This document shows positions 20,701 through 28,565 of a stretch of 64,000 nucleotides of DNA, in pieces. The notes beneath the pieces are model-generated. The model ran no database searches and was not told where the DNA came from. It saw only the letters and a program-made list of their open reading frames with translations. How positions within the stretch are numbered: position 1 is the stretch's first letter; each line of letters begins with the position of its first letter. Both the position numbers and the translations under genes were made by a program. Source of the stretch: Oryzomonas sp. (GTDB lineage Bacteria; Desulfobacterota; Desulfuromonadia; Geobacterales; Pseudopelobacteraceae); NCBI GenBank assembly GCA_031292255.1, contig JARLHN010000016.1:209515-273514 (forward strand), in the 5' to 3' direction.

Positions 20701-20846
20701 GCAACAATCAAAATCTGGCGGAACAAGGACTCCGCTTCAAGATGTTTTCCCTGTTGCAGGAGCTCTAACGCAACCTGCAATGGATTATTGCTATCATTCC
20801 GGGCCACCTCCCGAGATTGTGCCATCTTGTTTTTTTTACGCTTCAT
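17751..20846 (-). CDS. TPR-OGT (GT41/SPINDLY) fused to NodZ/FUT8-like fucosyltransferase domain
   Basis: A 1031-residue fusion. Residues 20-195 are TPR repeats. Residues 268-620 form a SPINDLY/OGT catalytic domain with RIAYVSPDLREHPVGHL, VNYLGYPGTM, VFCAFSHDFKIHPRMF and LFLDTWPYNAHTTAADAL (521-538). These are the blocks of GT41 enzymes that put a sugar on Ser or Thr of proteins. Residues 705-1010 form a separate domain with GVHVRGSDKVNE (881-892), FLLTDSSPVI (920-929) and GEEVLVDTLLALKCDYFVGNKESNIA, the pattern of NodZ/alpha-1,6-fucosyltransferases. One chain could thus attach a first sugar and extend it with a deoxyhexose. It is the first gene after the giant octad-repeat gene, in the same direction. 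Confidence 0.85.
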   Translation of the reverse strand: MKRKKNKMAQSREVARNDSNNPLQVALELLQQGKHLEAESLFRQILIVAPDNATVLYSLAVLELNSGRHEEALHHATVGVNATPDFAPLWFVQGAAFQALFRREEALSSFDRALAINPSFVEVLVNSGALLRDMNRHHEALERFHRALEIDPEHENALGNYGILLTEFKLNQQAVEAFERLCRKNPDYPFCSGLLCFERLHLCDWTDLDALTRSITDGIREGRKTCKTLGFMALSDSAADHYRCAEIFARHQHPKRREPLWRGERYNHGRIRIAYVSPDLREHPVGHLMAGVIESHDKSRFETIAISLGLDDNSRIRSRMISAFDRFIDARDLTALQIAELMRQMEVDIAVDLAGYTSDARTDIFLYRPAPIQVNYLGYPGTMALDCYDYIVADRVVLPEEHHAYYSEKPVYLDHCYLPVASGVEVPEPLSRSEYGLPEKGFVFCAFSHDFKIHPRMFDVWMRLLEVTPDSVLWLMSRNETSQRNLCTAAQERGIDPDRLVFATRVPQVEDHLARYRVADLFLDTWPYNAHTTAADALLTGLPIVTYKGDSFPSRVAASLLTTLGYEQLITESFDGYFELANSLAHAPERLRELREGLAASHYVLGKPFAASLENAFRSMLQLPEAAGATVDQPDSGDTINDIFLANAQNLFLQGNLPLSEINARWSLAHNPGNSEASQLLVNLRRGYGMADDFELSEQASIKNTEKRYLFIKAWGYGFWSEIHHLAGQLLLAELTQRTPIILWGSNSLFRREGDVNAFGHFFEPVTTASLEDVPAEVSIFPAKWSRDNLYVENNCKWEGNWSRLAAQYLFDRPETLLVSDFYSTVVSIIPWIGPSSRYYGLTDDAIYAEIMQKYLKPVPAISARVEEFFVKNMLGRPWIGVHVRGSDKVNESPNLTKTNADYFAFIDRIIELNPTIGVFLLTDSSPVIGEFQRRYDHRLLYTHAMRTESDIGVHMGDHDGLTLGEEVLVDTLLALKCDYFVGNKESNIALGIASMRNWLPGYIFLLGENIRGENPFLHRVNLSTHISNLS

Positions 20847-20926
20847 GTTCCCTCGCAGGTTCTAGTATCTCAAGTGCAATCAAAAAACAAAATCAACTAT
20901 CTATGGCCAATCTTCGTTATCCATTG

Positions 20927-21083
20927 GAGCCTCTGGCAAAAGTCACAAAAGTCCCCCCCCTTGCGGGGGAGGACTGGAGGTGAGGCTACCATGAAATCAG
21001 CCGGTTGCAGCTTTAACCACACCCTGACCCCTCCCGCTAAGGGAGGGGGAAACAGACATTCTTACTACTTTTGCAAGAGCCTC
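20927..21083. repeat. MITE-like palindromic element between octad gene and OGT gene
   Basis: Imperfect terminal inverted repeats (20927-20943 and 21067-21083, 15 of 17 bases matching) enclose two GC-rich hairpins: one around 20953-20970 with a C8/G5 stem and one around 21028-21049 (cccctccc/gggagggg type). The element is about 157 bp and has no ORF. Its right end touches the stop codon of the octad-repeat gene, so the stop lies at the element boundary. It could also act as a transcription terminator or mRNA-stabilising structure. Confidence 0.5.
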
Positions 21084-24000
21084 TATAATGTTTGCAGAGA
21101 TCCAATCTGAGTAGTCGTCAGAGCTTGCACCTGCGTGGCTGACAACGACCCAACCTGCGTAGTCGTCAGTGCCGCCACTTGTGCGGTGGTCAGATTGGCA
21201 ATTTGCGTAGTCGTCAGCGCCGCAATGTCCGCGGTGGACAAAGTGGCTATCTGGCTGGTTGCAATCACCACGAGGTCAGCTGTTGTCACATTCGCAATCT
21301 GAGCAGTCGTCAGCGCAGCAACCTGCGCGGTGGTCAGATTCGTTATTTGCGCCGTCGTCAGCGCCGCAATGCCCGCAGTGGACAGATTCGCTATCTGGCC
21401 GGTCCCGATCGCCGCGAGGTCAGATGTTGTCAGAGTCGCGATCTGAGCAGTCGTCAGCGCAGCAACCTGCGCGGTGGTCAGATTGGCTGACTGGTCCGTT
21501 GTTACATTCGCAATTTGCGTGGTTGTCAGCGCCGCAATGCCTGCGGTGGACAAGTTGGCTATCTGACTGGTCCCAATCGCCGCGAGGTCAGATGTTGTCA
21601 GAGTCGCAATCTGAGCCGTCGTCAGCGCCGCAATCTGTGCGTTGAGCAGATTGGCCGACTGAGCCGTTGTCAGAGTGGCAATTTGCGCCGTCGTCAGCGC
21701 CGCAATGCCCGCGGTGGACACATTGGCTATCTGGCTGGTGCCGATCGCTGCGAGGGCAGCTGTTGTCACATTCGCAATCTGTGCCGTCGTCAACGACGCC
21801 ACTTGTGCGTTGGTCAAATTGGCCGACTGGGCCGTTGTCAGATTCGCAATTTGCGCCGTTGTCAGCGCCGCAATGCCTGCGGTGGACAAATTGGCTATCT
21901 GGCCGGTCCCGATCGCCGCGAGGTCAGATGTTGTCACACTCGTAATCTGCGCCGTCGTCAGCGCTGCCACTTGTGCGTTGGTCAGATTGGCCGACTGGGC
22001 CGTTGTCAGATTCGCAATTTGCGCCGTCGTCAGCGCTGCAATGCCCGCAGTGGACAAATTGGCTATCTGGCTGGTGCCGATCGCCGCGAGGTCAGATGTT
22101 GTCAGATTCGTAATCTGTGCCGTCGTCAGCGCAGCAACCTGCGCGGTGGTCAGATTGGCCGACTGGGCCGTTGTCACATTCGCAATCTGAGTAGTCGTCA
22201 GCGCCGCAACGTTCGCGGTGGTCAAAGCGGCTATCTGGCTGGTGCCGATCGCCGCAAGGTCAGCTGTTGACAGATACGCAAGCTGCGTAGTCGTCAGTGC
22301 CGCCACCTGCGCGGTGGTCAGACTGGCTGACTGGGCCGTCGTCAGATCCGCAATTGCCGGCGGGGGTGTTGTCAGATTTGCAATTTGCGTAGACGTAAAC
22401 GCCGTCACCTGGAGATATCCAATCTGTGTAGTCGTAAGAGCTTGCACCTGTGTGGACGACAACGACTCCACCTGCGAAGTCGTCAGCGCCAACACCTGCG
22501 CGGTGGCCAGATTATTGATTTGTGTAGTCGTCAGCGCCGCCACCTGCGCGGTGGACAAATTGGCTATCTGGCTGGTTACAATCACCGCGAGGTCAGATGT
22601 TGTCACATTTGCAATTTGCGCCGTCGTCAGCGCCGCCACCTGCGCGGTGCTCAGAGTGGCAATTTGCGCTGTCGTCAGCGCCGCAATGCCCGCGGTGGAT
22701 ATATTAGCTATCTGGCTGGTGCCGATCGCCGCAAGGTCAGATGTTGTCACACTCGCAATCTGCGAAGTCGTCAACACCGCCACCTGCGTGGTGTTCAAAT
22801 TGGCTGACTGGGCCGTTGTCAGATTCGCAACTTGCGAAGTCGTCAGCGCCGCCACCTGCGCGGTGGACAGATTGGCTATCTGGCTGGTGCCGATCGCCGC
22901 AAGGTCAGATGTTGTCAGAGTCGCTATCTGCGAAGTTGTCAGCGCCGCCACCTGCGCGGTGGTCAAGTTGGCCGACTGGGCCGTTGTTACATTCGTAATT
23001 TGCGTTGTCGTCAACGCCGCCACCTGCGCGGTGGACACATTGGCTATCTGGCTGGTGCTCATCACCGTAAGGTTCGCTGTTGTCACATTCGCGATCTGCG
23101 AAGTCGTCAGCGCCGCCACCTGCGCGGTGGTCAAATTGGCCGACTGGGCCGTTGTCAAATTAGCAATCTGCGTAGTCGTCAGCGCCGCAAAGTCCGCGGT
23201 GGACAAATTGGCTATCTGGCTGGTTACAATCGCCGCAAGGTCGGCTGTTGCCAGATTCGCAATCTGCGAAGTCGTCAGCGCCGACACCTGCGTCGTTGTC
23301 AGATTAGCTGACTGGTCCGTTGTCAGATTCGCAATCTGCGAAGTCGTCAGCGCCGCCACCTGCGCGGTGGACAAATTGACTATCTGGCTTGTCCCAATCA
23401 CCGCAAGACTAGCCGTTGCCACATTCGCAATCTGCGAAGTCGTCAGCGCCGACACCTGCGCAGTGGACAGATTGGCTGACTGGGCCGTTGTCAGATTGGC
23501 TATTTGCGCTGTCGTCAGCGCCGCCACCTGCGCGGTGGACAAATTGGCTATCTGGCTGGTGCCCATCACCGCAAGGTCAGCTGTTGCCACATTCGCAATC
23601 TGCGAAGTCGTCAGCGCCGCCACCTGCGCGGTGGACAGATTCGCTGACTGGGCCGTTGTCAGGTTCGCAATCTGCGAAGCCGTCAGCGCCGCCACCTGCG
23701 CGGTGGACAAATTGGCTATCTGGCTGGTACCCATCACCGCAAGGTCAGCTGTTGTCACATTCGCAATCTGCGAAGTCGTCAGCGCCGCCACCTGCGCGGT
23801 AGTCAGATTGGCTGACTGGGCCGTTGTCAGATTCGCAATCTGCGAAGTTGTCAGCGCCGCAATGCCCGCGGTGGACAAATTGGCTATCTGGCTGGTGCCG
23901 ATCGCCGCAAGATCAGATGTTGTCAGAGCCCCAATCTGCGAAGTCGTCAGCGCCGCCGCCTGCGCGGTGGTCAGATTCGTAATTTGCGAAGTCGTCAGCG

Positions 24001-27000
24001 CCGCAATACCCGCTGTGGTCACATTGGCTATCTGGCTGGTCCCAATCGCCGCGAGGTCAGATGTTGTCAGAGTCCCAATCTGCGAAGTCGTCAGCGCTGC
24101 AACCTGCGCGGTGGTCAGTTTGGCCGCATGGGCCGTTTTTACATTCGTAATTTGCGCTGTCGTCAGCGCCGCAATGCCCGCAGTGGACAAATTGGCAATT
24201 TGGCTGGTCCCGATCGCCGCGAGGTCAGATGTTGTCAGATTCGTAATCTGTGCCGTCGTCAGCGCAGCAACCTGCGCGGTGGACAGATTGGCCGACTGGG
24301 CCGTTGTCAGATTCGCAATCTGCGTAGTCGTCAGCGCTGCAATGCCCGCGGTGGATACATTGGCTATCTGGCTGGTCCCAATCGCCGCAAGGTCAGATGT
24401 TGTCACATTCGTAATCTGCGCCGTCGTCAGCGCCGCCGTCTGCGTGGTGGTCAGATTGGCCGACTGGGCCGTCGTCAGACTGGCAACTTGCGAGGTCGTC
24501 AGCGCCGCAATGTTTGCTGTGGACAAATTGGCTATCTGGCTGGTCCCAATCGCCGCAAGGTCAGATGTTGTCACATTCGTAATCTGCGCCGTCGTCAGCG
24601 CCGCAACCTGCACATTGGTCAGATTGGCCGACTGGGCCGTTGTCAGATGAGCAACTTGCGTAGTCGTCAGCGCCGCAATGTTCGCGGTGGACAAATTGGC
24701 TATTTGGCTGGTCCCAATCACCGCAAGGTCAGCATTTGTCACATTCGTAATTTGCGCCGTCGTCAGCGCCGCAACCTGCACATTGGTCAGATTGGCCGAC
24801 TGGGCCGTTGTCAGACTGGCAACTTGCGAGGTCGTCAGCGCCGCAATGTTTGCTGTGGACAAATTGGCTATCTGGCTGGTCCCAATCGCCGCGAGGTCAG
24901 ATGTTGTCAAATTCGTAATCTGCGCCGTCGTCAGCGCCGCTACCTGCGCGGCGGTCAAATTGGCCGACTGGGCCGTTGTCAGAATAGCAACTTGCGAGGT
25001 CGTCAGCGCCGCAATGCCCGCGGTGGACAAATTGGCTATCAGGCTGGTTCCCATCACCGCGAGGTCAGCTGTTGTCAGGTTCGCAACCTGCGCAGTCGTC
25101 AACGCCGCAACCTGCGTGGTAGTCAGATTGGCGGACTGGGCCGTTGTCAGATCCGCAATTGTTGTCTGGGATGCCACATTCGAAATCTGCGCAGTCGTCA
25201 GCGCCGCTACCTGCGCGGTGGACATCTTGGCAATCTGGCTGGTGGTCATCGCCGAGAGGTCAGCTGTTGTCACATTCGAAATCTGCGCGGTCGTCAACGC
25301 CACCACCTGCGCGGTGGTCAGATTGGCAATTTGCGCTGTCGTCAGAGCCGCAATGTCCGCGGTGGACAACTTGGCAATCTGACTGCTGCCCATCGCCGCA
25401 AGAGCAGATGTCGACAGATTGGCAATTTGCGCTGTCGTCAGCGCCGCCGCCTGCACGGTGGACACATTGGCTGACTGGGCCGTTGTCAGATTCGCAATTT
25501 GCGCTGTCGTCAAAGCCGCAATGTCCGCAGTTGACAACTTGGCAATCTGGCTGGTGCCCATCGCCGCGAGGTCAGCTGTTGTCACATTTGCGATCTGCCC
25601 AGTCGTCAGCGCCGCAACCTGCGTGGTTGACAGATGGGCGGACTGGGCCGTTGTCAGATTGGCAATTTGCGTAGTCGTCAGCGCCGCAACCTGCGCGGTG
25701 GACAAAGTGGCTATCTGGCTGGTGCCGATCGCCGCGAGGTTAGCTGTTGTCACATTCGAAATCTGCGCCGTCGTCAGCGCCGCCAACTGCGCGGTGGTCA
25801 GATTGGCCAACTGGGCCGTTGTTACGTTCGCAATCTGCGTGGTCGTCAGCGCCGCAATGTCCGCGGTGGACAACTTGGCTATCTGGCTGGTACCAATCAC
25901 CACGAGGGCAGCTGTAGTCAGATTAGCAATCTGCCCAGTCGTCAGCGCCGCCACCTGCGCGGTGGTCAGATTGGCCGACTGGGCAGTTGTCAGATTGGCA
26001 ACTTGCGTAGTCGTCAGCGCCGCAACGCCCGCTGTGGACAACTTGGCTATCTGGCTGCTGCCGATCGCCGCGAGGGCAGCTATTGTCACATTCGAAATCT
26101 GCGTAGTTGTCAGTGCCGCCACTTGTGCGGTGGTCAGACTGGCTGACTGGGCCGTTGTCACATTCGCAACTTGCGTGGTTGTCAGCGCCGCAATGCCCGC
26201 GGTGGTCAGATTGGCTATCTGGCTGGTGCCGATCGCCGCGACATCAGCCGTTGTCACATTCGAAATCTGCGTAGTCGTCAGCGCCGCCATCTGCGCGGTG
26301 CTCAGATTGGCAACTTGCGCAGTCGTCAGCGCCGCAATGCCCGCGGTGGACAACTTGGCTATCTGGCCGGTGCCAATCGCCGCGAGGGCAGCTGTTGTCA
26401 CATTCGAAATCTGCGCCGTCGTCAGCGCCGCAACCTGCGCGGTGGTCAGATTGGCTGACTGGGCCGTTGTCACATTAGCAACTTGCGTGGTCGTCAACGC
26501 CGCAATGCCTGCGGTGGACAACTTAGCTATCTGGCTGGTGCCGATCGCCGCGAGGGCAGCCGTTGATAGATTCGCAATCTGTCCAGTCGTCAGCGCCGCA
26601 ACTTGCGCGGTAGTCAGATTGGCTGTCTGGGCCGTTGTCACATTTGCAATCTGCGTAGTCGTCAGCGCCGCCACCTGCGCGGTGGACAACTTGGCAATCT
26701 GGCTGGTGCCAATCACCGCAAGGTCAGCCGTTGTCACATTCGTAATCTGTGCCGTCGTCAGCGCCGCCACCTGCGCGGTAGTCAAATTGGCCGATTGGGC
26801 CGTTGTCAGATTAGTAATTTGCGTAGTCGTCAGCGCCGCAATGCCCGCGGTTGACAAACTGGCTATCTGGCTGGTGCCAATCGCCGCAAGGTCAGCCGTT
26901 GTCACATTCGAAATCTGTGCAGACGTCAGCGCCGCCGCCTGCGCGGTGGTCAGATTGGCAACTTGCGCAGTCGTCAGCGCCGCAATGTCCGCGGTGGACA

Positions 27001-28099
27001 ACTTGGCAATCTGGCTGGTGCCAATCGCCGCAAGGTCAGCAGTTGTCAGATTCGAAATCTGCGAAGTCGTCAGCGCCGCAACCTGCGCCGTGGTCAGATT
27101 GGCGGACTGGGCCGTTGTCAGATTGGCAATTTGTGCAGTCGTCAGCGCCGCCACCTGCGCGGTGGACAACTTGGCAATCTGGCTGGTGCCGATCGCCGCA
27201 AGGTCAGCCGTTGCCACATTCGCAATCTGCGAAGTCGTCAGCGCCGCAACCTGCGCGGTAGTCAGATTGGCGGACTGGGCCGTTGTCAGATTCGCAATCT
27301 GCGAAGTCGTCAGTGCCGCTACCTGCGCGGTGGACAACTTGGCAATCTGGCTGGTGCCCATCACCGCAAGGTCAGCAGTTGTCACATTCGCAATCTGCGA
27401 AGTCGTCAACGCCGCCACCTGCGCGGTGGTCAGATTCATAATTTGCGTAGTCGTCAGCGCCGCAATGCCCGCGGTGGAGAACTTGGCAATCTGGCTGGTG
27501 CCGAGCGCCGCAAAGTCAGCCGTTGTCAGATTTGCAATCTGCGAAGTCGTCAGCGCCGCTACCTGCGTGGTGGTCAGACTGGCTGACTGGGCCGTTGTCA
27601 CATTCGCAATCTGCACAGTCGTCAACGCCGTCACCTGTGCGGTGGTCAGATTGGCTGACTCGGCCGTTGTCAGATTGGCAACTTGCGAGGTCGTCAGCGC
27701 CGCAATGCTCGCGGTGGACAAATTGGCAAACTGGCCGGTGTTCATCGCAGCAAGGTTTGCCGTTGACAGACTCGCCATCTGCAAGTAAGTCAACGCCGCC
27801 ACCTGGGCGGTGGACAGATGGTTGACTTGGGCTGTCGCCAGCGCGAGGAGCTGCGATGCCTGTAGTATCGAAATATCTGTAGTCGATAATCCTTGCAGTT
27901 GACTGGTGCTCATGATTGCAATGGCAGAAGAGCTGATACTGACAATATCTGAATTTGAGAAGGCCGAAAGCTGGGTAGAGCTTAAAGCGGCAAACTGAGC
28001 AGTACTCAATGCCTGAACGTCCGACGTACCAATGCCCTGTATCTGACTTGTCGTCAAATTTGCGATTTGTGTAGGGCTTAGCGATGAGATGATAGACAT
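21083..28099 (-). CDS. Giant Thr/Ser-rich octapeptide-repeat protein, 2338 residues
   Basis: After a divergent N-terminal section (about residues 1-100, already in octad rhythm) the protein is about 290 octapeptides of the form [LVI]-[TSG]-T-[ASTV]-[QDAG]-[IVLS]-A-[ANKS], such as LTTAQVAA, LTTSQIAN, VTTADLAA and IGTSQIAK. Seven octads usually make a 56-residue unit; IGTSQIA[KN] marks each unit. There is no Cys, Trp or Arg in sight, only a few Pro, and few charged residues. There is no Sec signal peptide and no membrane segment. Two irregular linkers occur (containing PPPAIADL and ASQTTIADL). The start has an AGGAGGG site. A secreted or surface fibre, possibly O-glycosylated by the neighbouring OGT fusion, is my inference; no function is known to me. 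Confidence 0.85.
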   Translation of the reverse strand: MSIISSLSPTQIANLTTSQIQGIGTSDVQALSTAQFAALSSTQLSAFSNSDIVSISSSAIAIMSTSQLQGLSTTDISILQASQLLALATAQVNHLSTAQVAALTYLQMASLSTANLAAMNTGQFANLSTASIAALTTSQVANLTTAESANLTTAQVTALTTVQIANVTTAQSASLTTTQVAALTTSQIANLTTADFAALGTSQIAKFSTAGIAALTTTQIMNLTTAQVAALTTSQIANVTTADLAVMGTSQIAKLSTAQVAALTTSQIANLTTAQSANLTTAQVAALTTSQIANVATADLAAIGTSQIAKLSTAQVAALTTAQIANLTTAQSANLTTAQVAALTTSQISNLTTADLAAIGTSQIAKLSTADIAALTTAQVANLTTAQAAALTSAQISNVTTADLAAIGTSQIASLSTAGIAALTTTQITNLTTAQSANLTTAQVAALTTAQITNVTTADLAVIGTSQIAKLSTAQVAALTTTQIANVTTAQTANLTTAQVAALTTGQIANLSTAALAAIGTSQIAKLSTAGIAALTTTQVANVTTAQSANLTTAQVAALTTAQISNVTTAALAAIGTGQIAKLSTAGIAALTTAQVANLSTAQMAALTTTQISNVTTADVAAIGTSQIANLTTAGIAALTTTQVANVTTAQSASLTTAQVAALTTTQISNVTIAALAAIGSSQIAKLSTAGVAALTTTQVANLTTAQSANLTTAQVAALTTGQIANLTTAALVVIGTSQIAKLSTADIAALTTTQIANVTTAQLANLTTAQLAALTTAQISNVTTANLAAIGTSQIATLSTAQVAALTTTQIANLTTAQSAHLSTTQVAALTTGQIANVTTADLAAMGTSQIAKLSTADIAALTTAQIANLTTAQSANVSTVQAAALTTAQIANLSTSALAAMGSSQIAKLSTADIAALTTAQIANLTTAQVVALTTAQISNVTTADLSAMTTSQIAKMSTAQVAALTTAQISNVASQTTIADLTTAQSANLTTTQVAALTTAQVANLTTADLAVMGTSLIANLSTAGIAALTTSQVAILTTAQSANLTAAQVAALTTAQITNLTTSDLAAIGTSQIANLSTANIAALTTSQVASLTTAQSANLTNVQVAALTTAQITNVTNADLAVIGTSQIANLSTANIAALTTTQVAHLTTAQSANLTNVQVAALTTAQITNVTTSDLAAIGTSQIANLSTANIAALTTSQVASLTTAQSANLTTTQTAALTTAQITNVTTSDLAAIGTSQIANVSTAGIAALTTTQIANLTTAQSANLSTAQVAALTTAQITNLTTSDLAAIGTSQIANLSTAGIAALTTAQITNVKTAHAAKLTTAQVAALTTSQIGTLTTSDLAAIGTSQIANVTTAGIAALTTSQITNLTTAQAAALTTSQIGALTTSDLAAIGTSQIANLSTAGIAALTTSQIANLTTAQSANLTTAQVAALTTSQIANVTTADLAVMGTSQIANLSTAQVAALTASQIANLTTAQSANLSTAQVAALTTSQIANVATADLAVMGTSQIANLSTAQVAALTTAQIANLTTAQSANLSTAQVSALTTSQIANVATASLAVIGTSQIVNLSTAQVAALTTSQIANLTTDQSANLTTTQVSALTTSQIANLATADLAAIVTSQIANLSTADFAALTTTQIANLTTAQSANLTTAQVAALTTSQIANVTTANLTVMSTSQIANVSTAQVAALTTTQITNVTTAQSANLTTAQVAALTTSQIATLTTSDLAAIGTSQIANLSTAQVAALTTSQVANLTTAQSANLNTTQVAVLTTSQIASVTTSDLAAIGTSQIANISTAGIAALTTAQIATLSTAQVAALTTAQIANVTTSDLAVIVTSQIANLSTAQVAALTTTQINNLATAQVLALTTSQVESLSSTQVQALTTTQIGYLQVTAFTSTQIANLTTPPPAIADLTTAQSASLTTAQVAALTTTQLAYLSTADLAAIGTSQIAALTTANVAALTTTQIANVTTAQSANLTTAQVAALTTAQITNLTTSDLAAIGTSQIANLSTAGIAALTTAQIANLTTAQSANLTNAQVAALTTAQITSVTTSDLAAIGTGQIANLSTAGIAALTTAQIANLTTAQSANLTNAQVASLTTAQIANVTTAALAAIGTSQIANVSTAGIAALTTAQIATLTTAQSANLLNAQIAALTTAQIATLTTSDLAAIGTSQIANLSTAGIAALTTTQIANVTTDQSANLTTAQVAALTTAQIATLTTSDLAAIGTGQIANLSTAGIAALTTAQITNLTTAQVAALTTAQIANVTTADLVVIATSQIATLSTADIAALTTTQIANLTTAQVAALTTTQVGSLSATQVQALTTTQIGSLQTL
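21090..27800. repeat. Tandem array: 24-bp units in 168-bp super-repeats
   Basis: The DNA has a 24-bp period (one octapeptide) and a dominant 168-bp period (seven octads). For example, the gccgcgaggtcag motif recurs near 21414, 21582 and 21918. Some super-repeats have six octads (144 bp). Many units are nearly identical at synonymous sites, so the array expands and contracts by recombination or has been homogenised recently. Unequal copies could be collapsed in a short-read assembly. Confidence 0.9.
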
Positions 28100-28565
28100 A
28101 TAATGTTACCCTCCTAATCTAAATAATTATGTAATGTCAAAAATTGCTTAATTTCCTATTAAGGTAACCCTGCGGCTCTGCCAGGGGCTTCAAATGTTCC
28201 CACAGTTCCGGAATGATACAGTTCGCTAAGGTTTCGGTTTTTGATTTTTCGATTGCGATATGCGCCCTTTGAGGGCGCCGGCAAGCGTAAATCCTCTACC
28301 CCTAAAACCGCACATTTACTTTATCGGCATGTGATTACGAATCTGTAATTTTTTTTTGGGGTGAACATTGTACCCCGCCCTGGGCGGGGCTTTGTCTGCG
28401 AGAACAGTACTGTTTCCTTATAGATCGGCTATTTTTGCTCAGGTAGCCGGGATGAGGAGGACGCTTAAATATTGGTGCCCTGTGCCGTCGATTGTCATGG
28501 TCCGGGAGCCGGCAATTTTGTTATTGGGGAAGCTACATTAAAATAAATATTTTTTTCAGAGCTTT
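28100..28565. other. Non-coding stretch with palindromes upstream of octad gene
   Basis: There is no convincing gene. A perfect palindrome gcgccctttgagggcgc lies at 28262-28278 and a GC-rich one (ccccgccc/gggcgggg) at 28373-28389, next to a T9 run at 28349-28357. The minus strand from about 28260 to 28145 can be read as short frames without a start and may be a decayed element. The segment just upstream of 28099 is AT-rich and should hold the promoter of the octad gene. Confidence 0.4.

Noticed and set aside
22218-27788. Very long plus-strand frames (22218-24650 and 25419-27788) opposite the octad gene
   Set aside because: They are mirror images of the 24-bp repeat: a repeat without stop codons in one frame of the other strand stays open throughout. 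Their Cys/Trp/Val-rich repeats (such as VVSAATCAVV) lack starts with ribosome sites; the minus frame alone spans the full array and has AGGAGGG.
21090-27800. CRISPR array as explanation for the regular repeats
   Set aside because: The period is 24 and 168 bp with no alternation of fixed repeats and unique spacers, the whole array is one open reading frame, and there are no cas genes.
28420-28450. Sigma-28 promoter (GCCGATCT on minus strand)
   Set aside because: A GCCGAT core is present but there is no TAAA-type -35 element at the right spacing.
28141-28520. Cyclic di-GMP (GEMM) riboswitch upstream of the octad gene
   Set aside because: Pieces such as GGCACAGGGCA and GCAGGGTTACC recall GEMM-I ends, but they are some 300 bases apart and the helices and conserved internal bases are not found.
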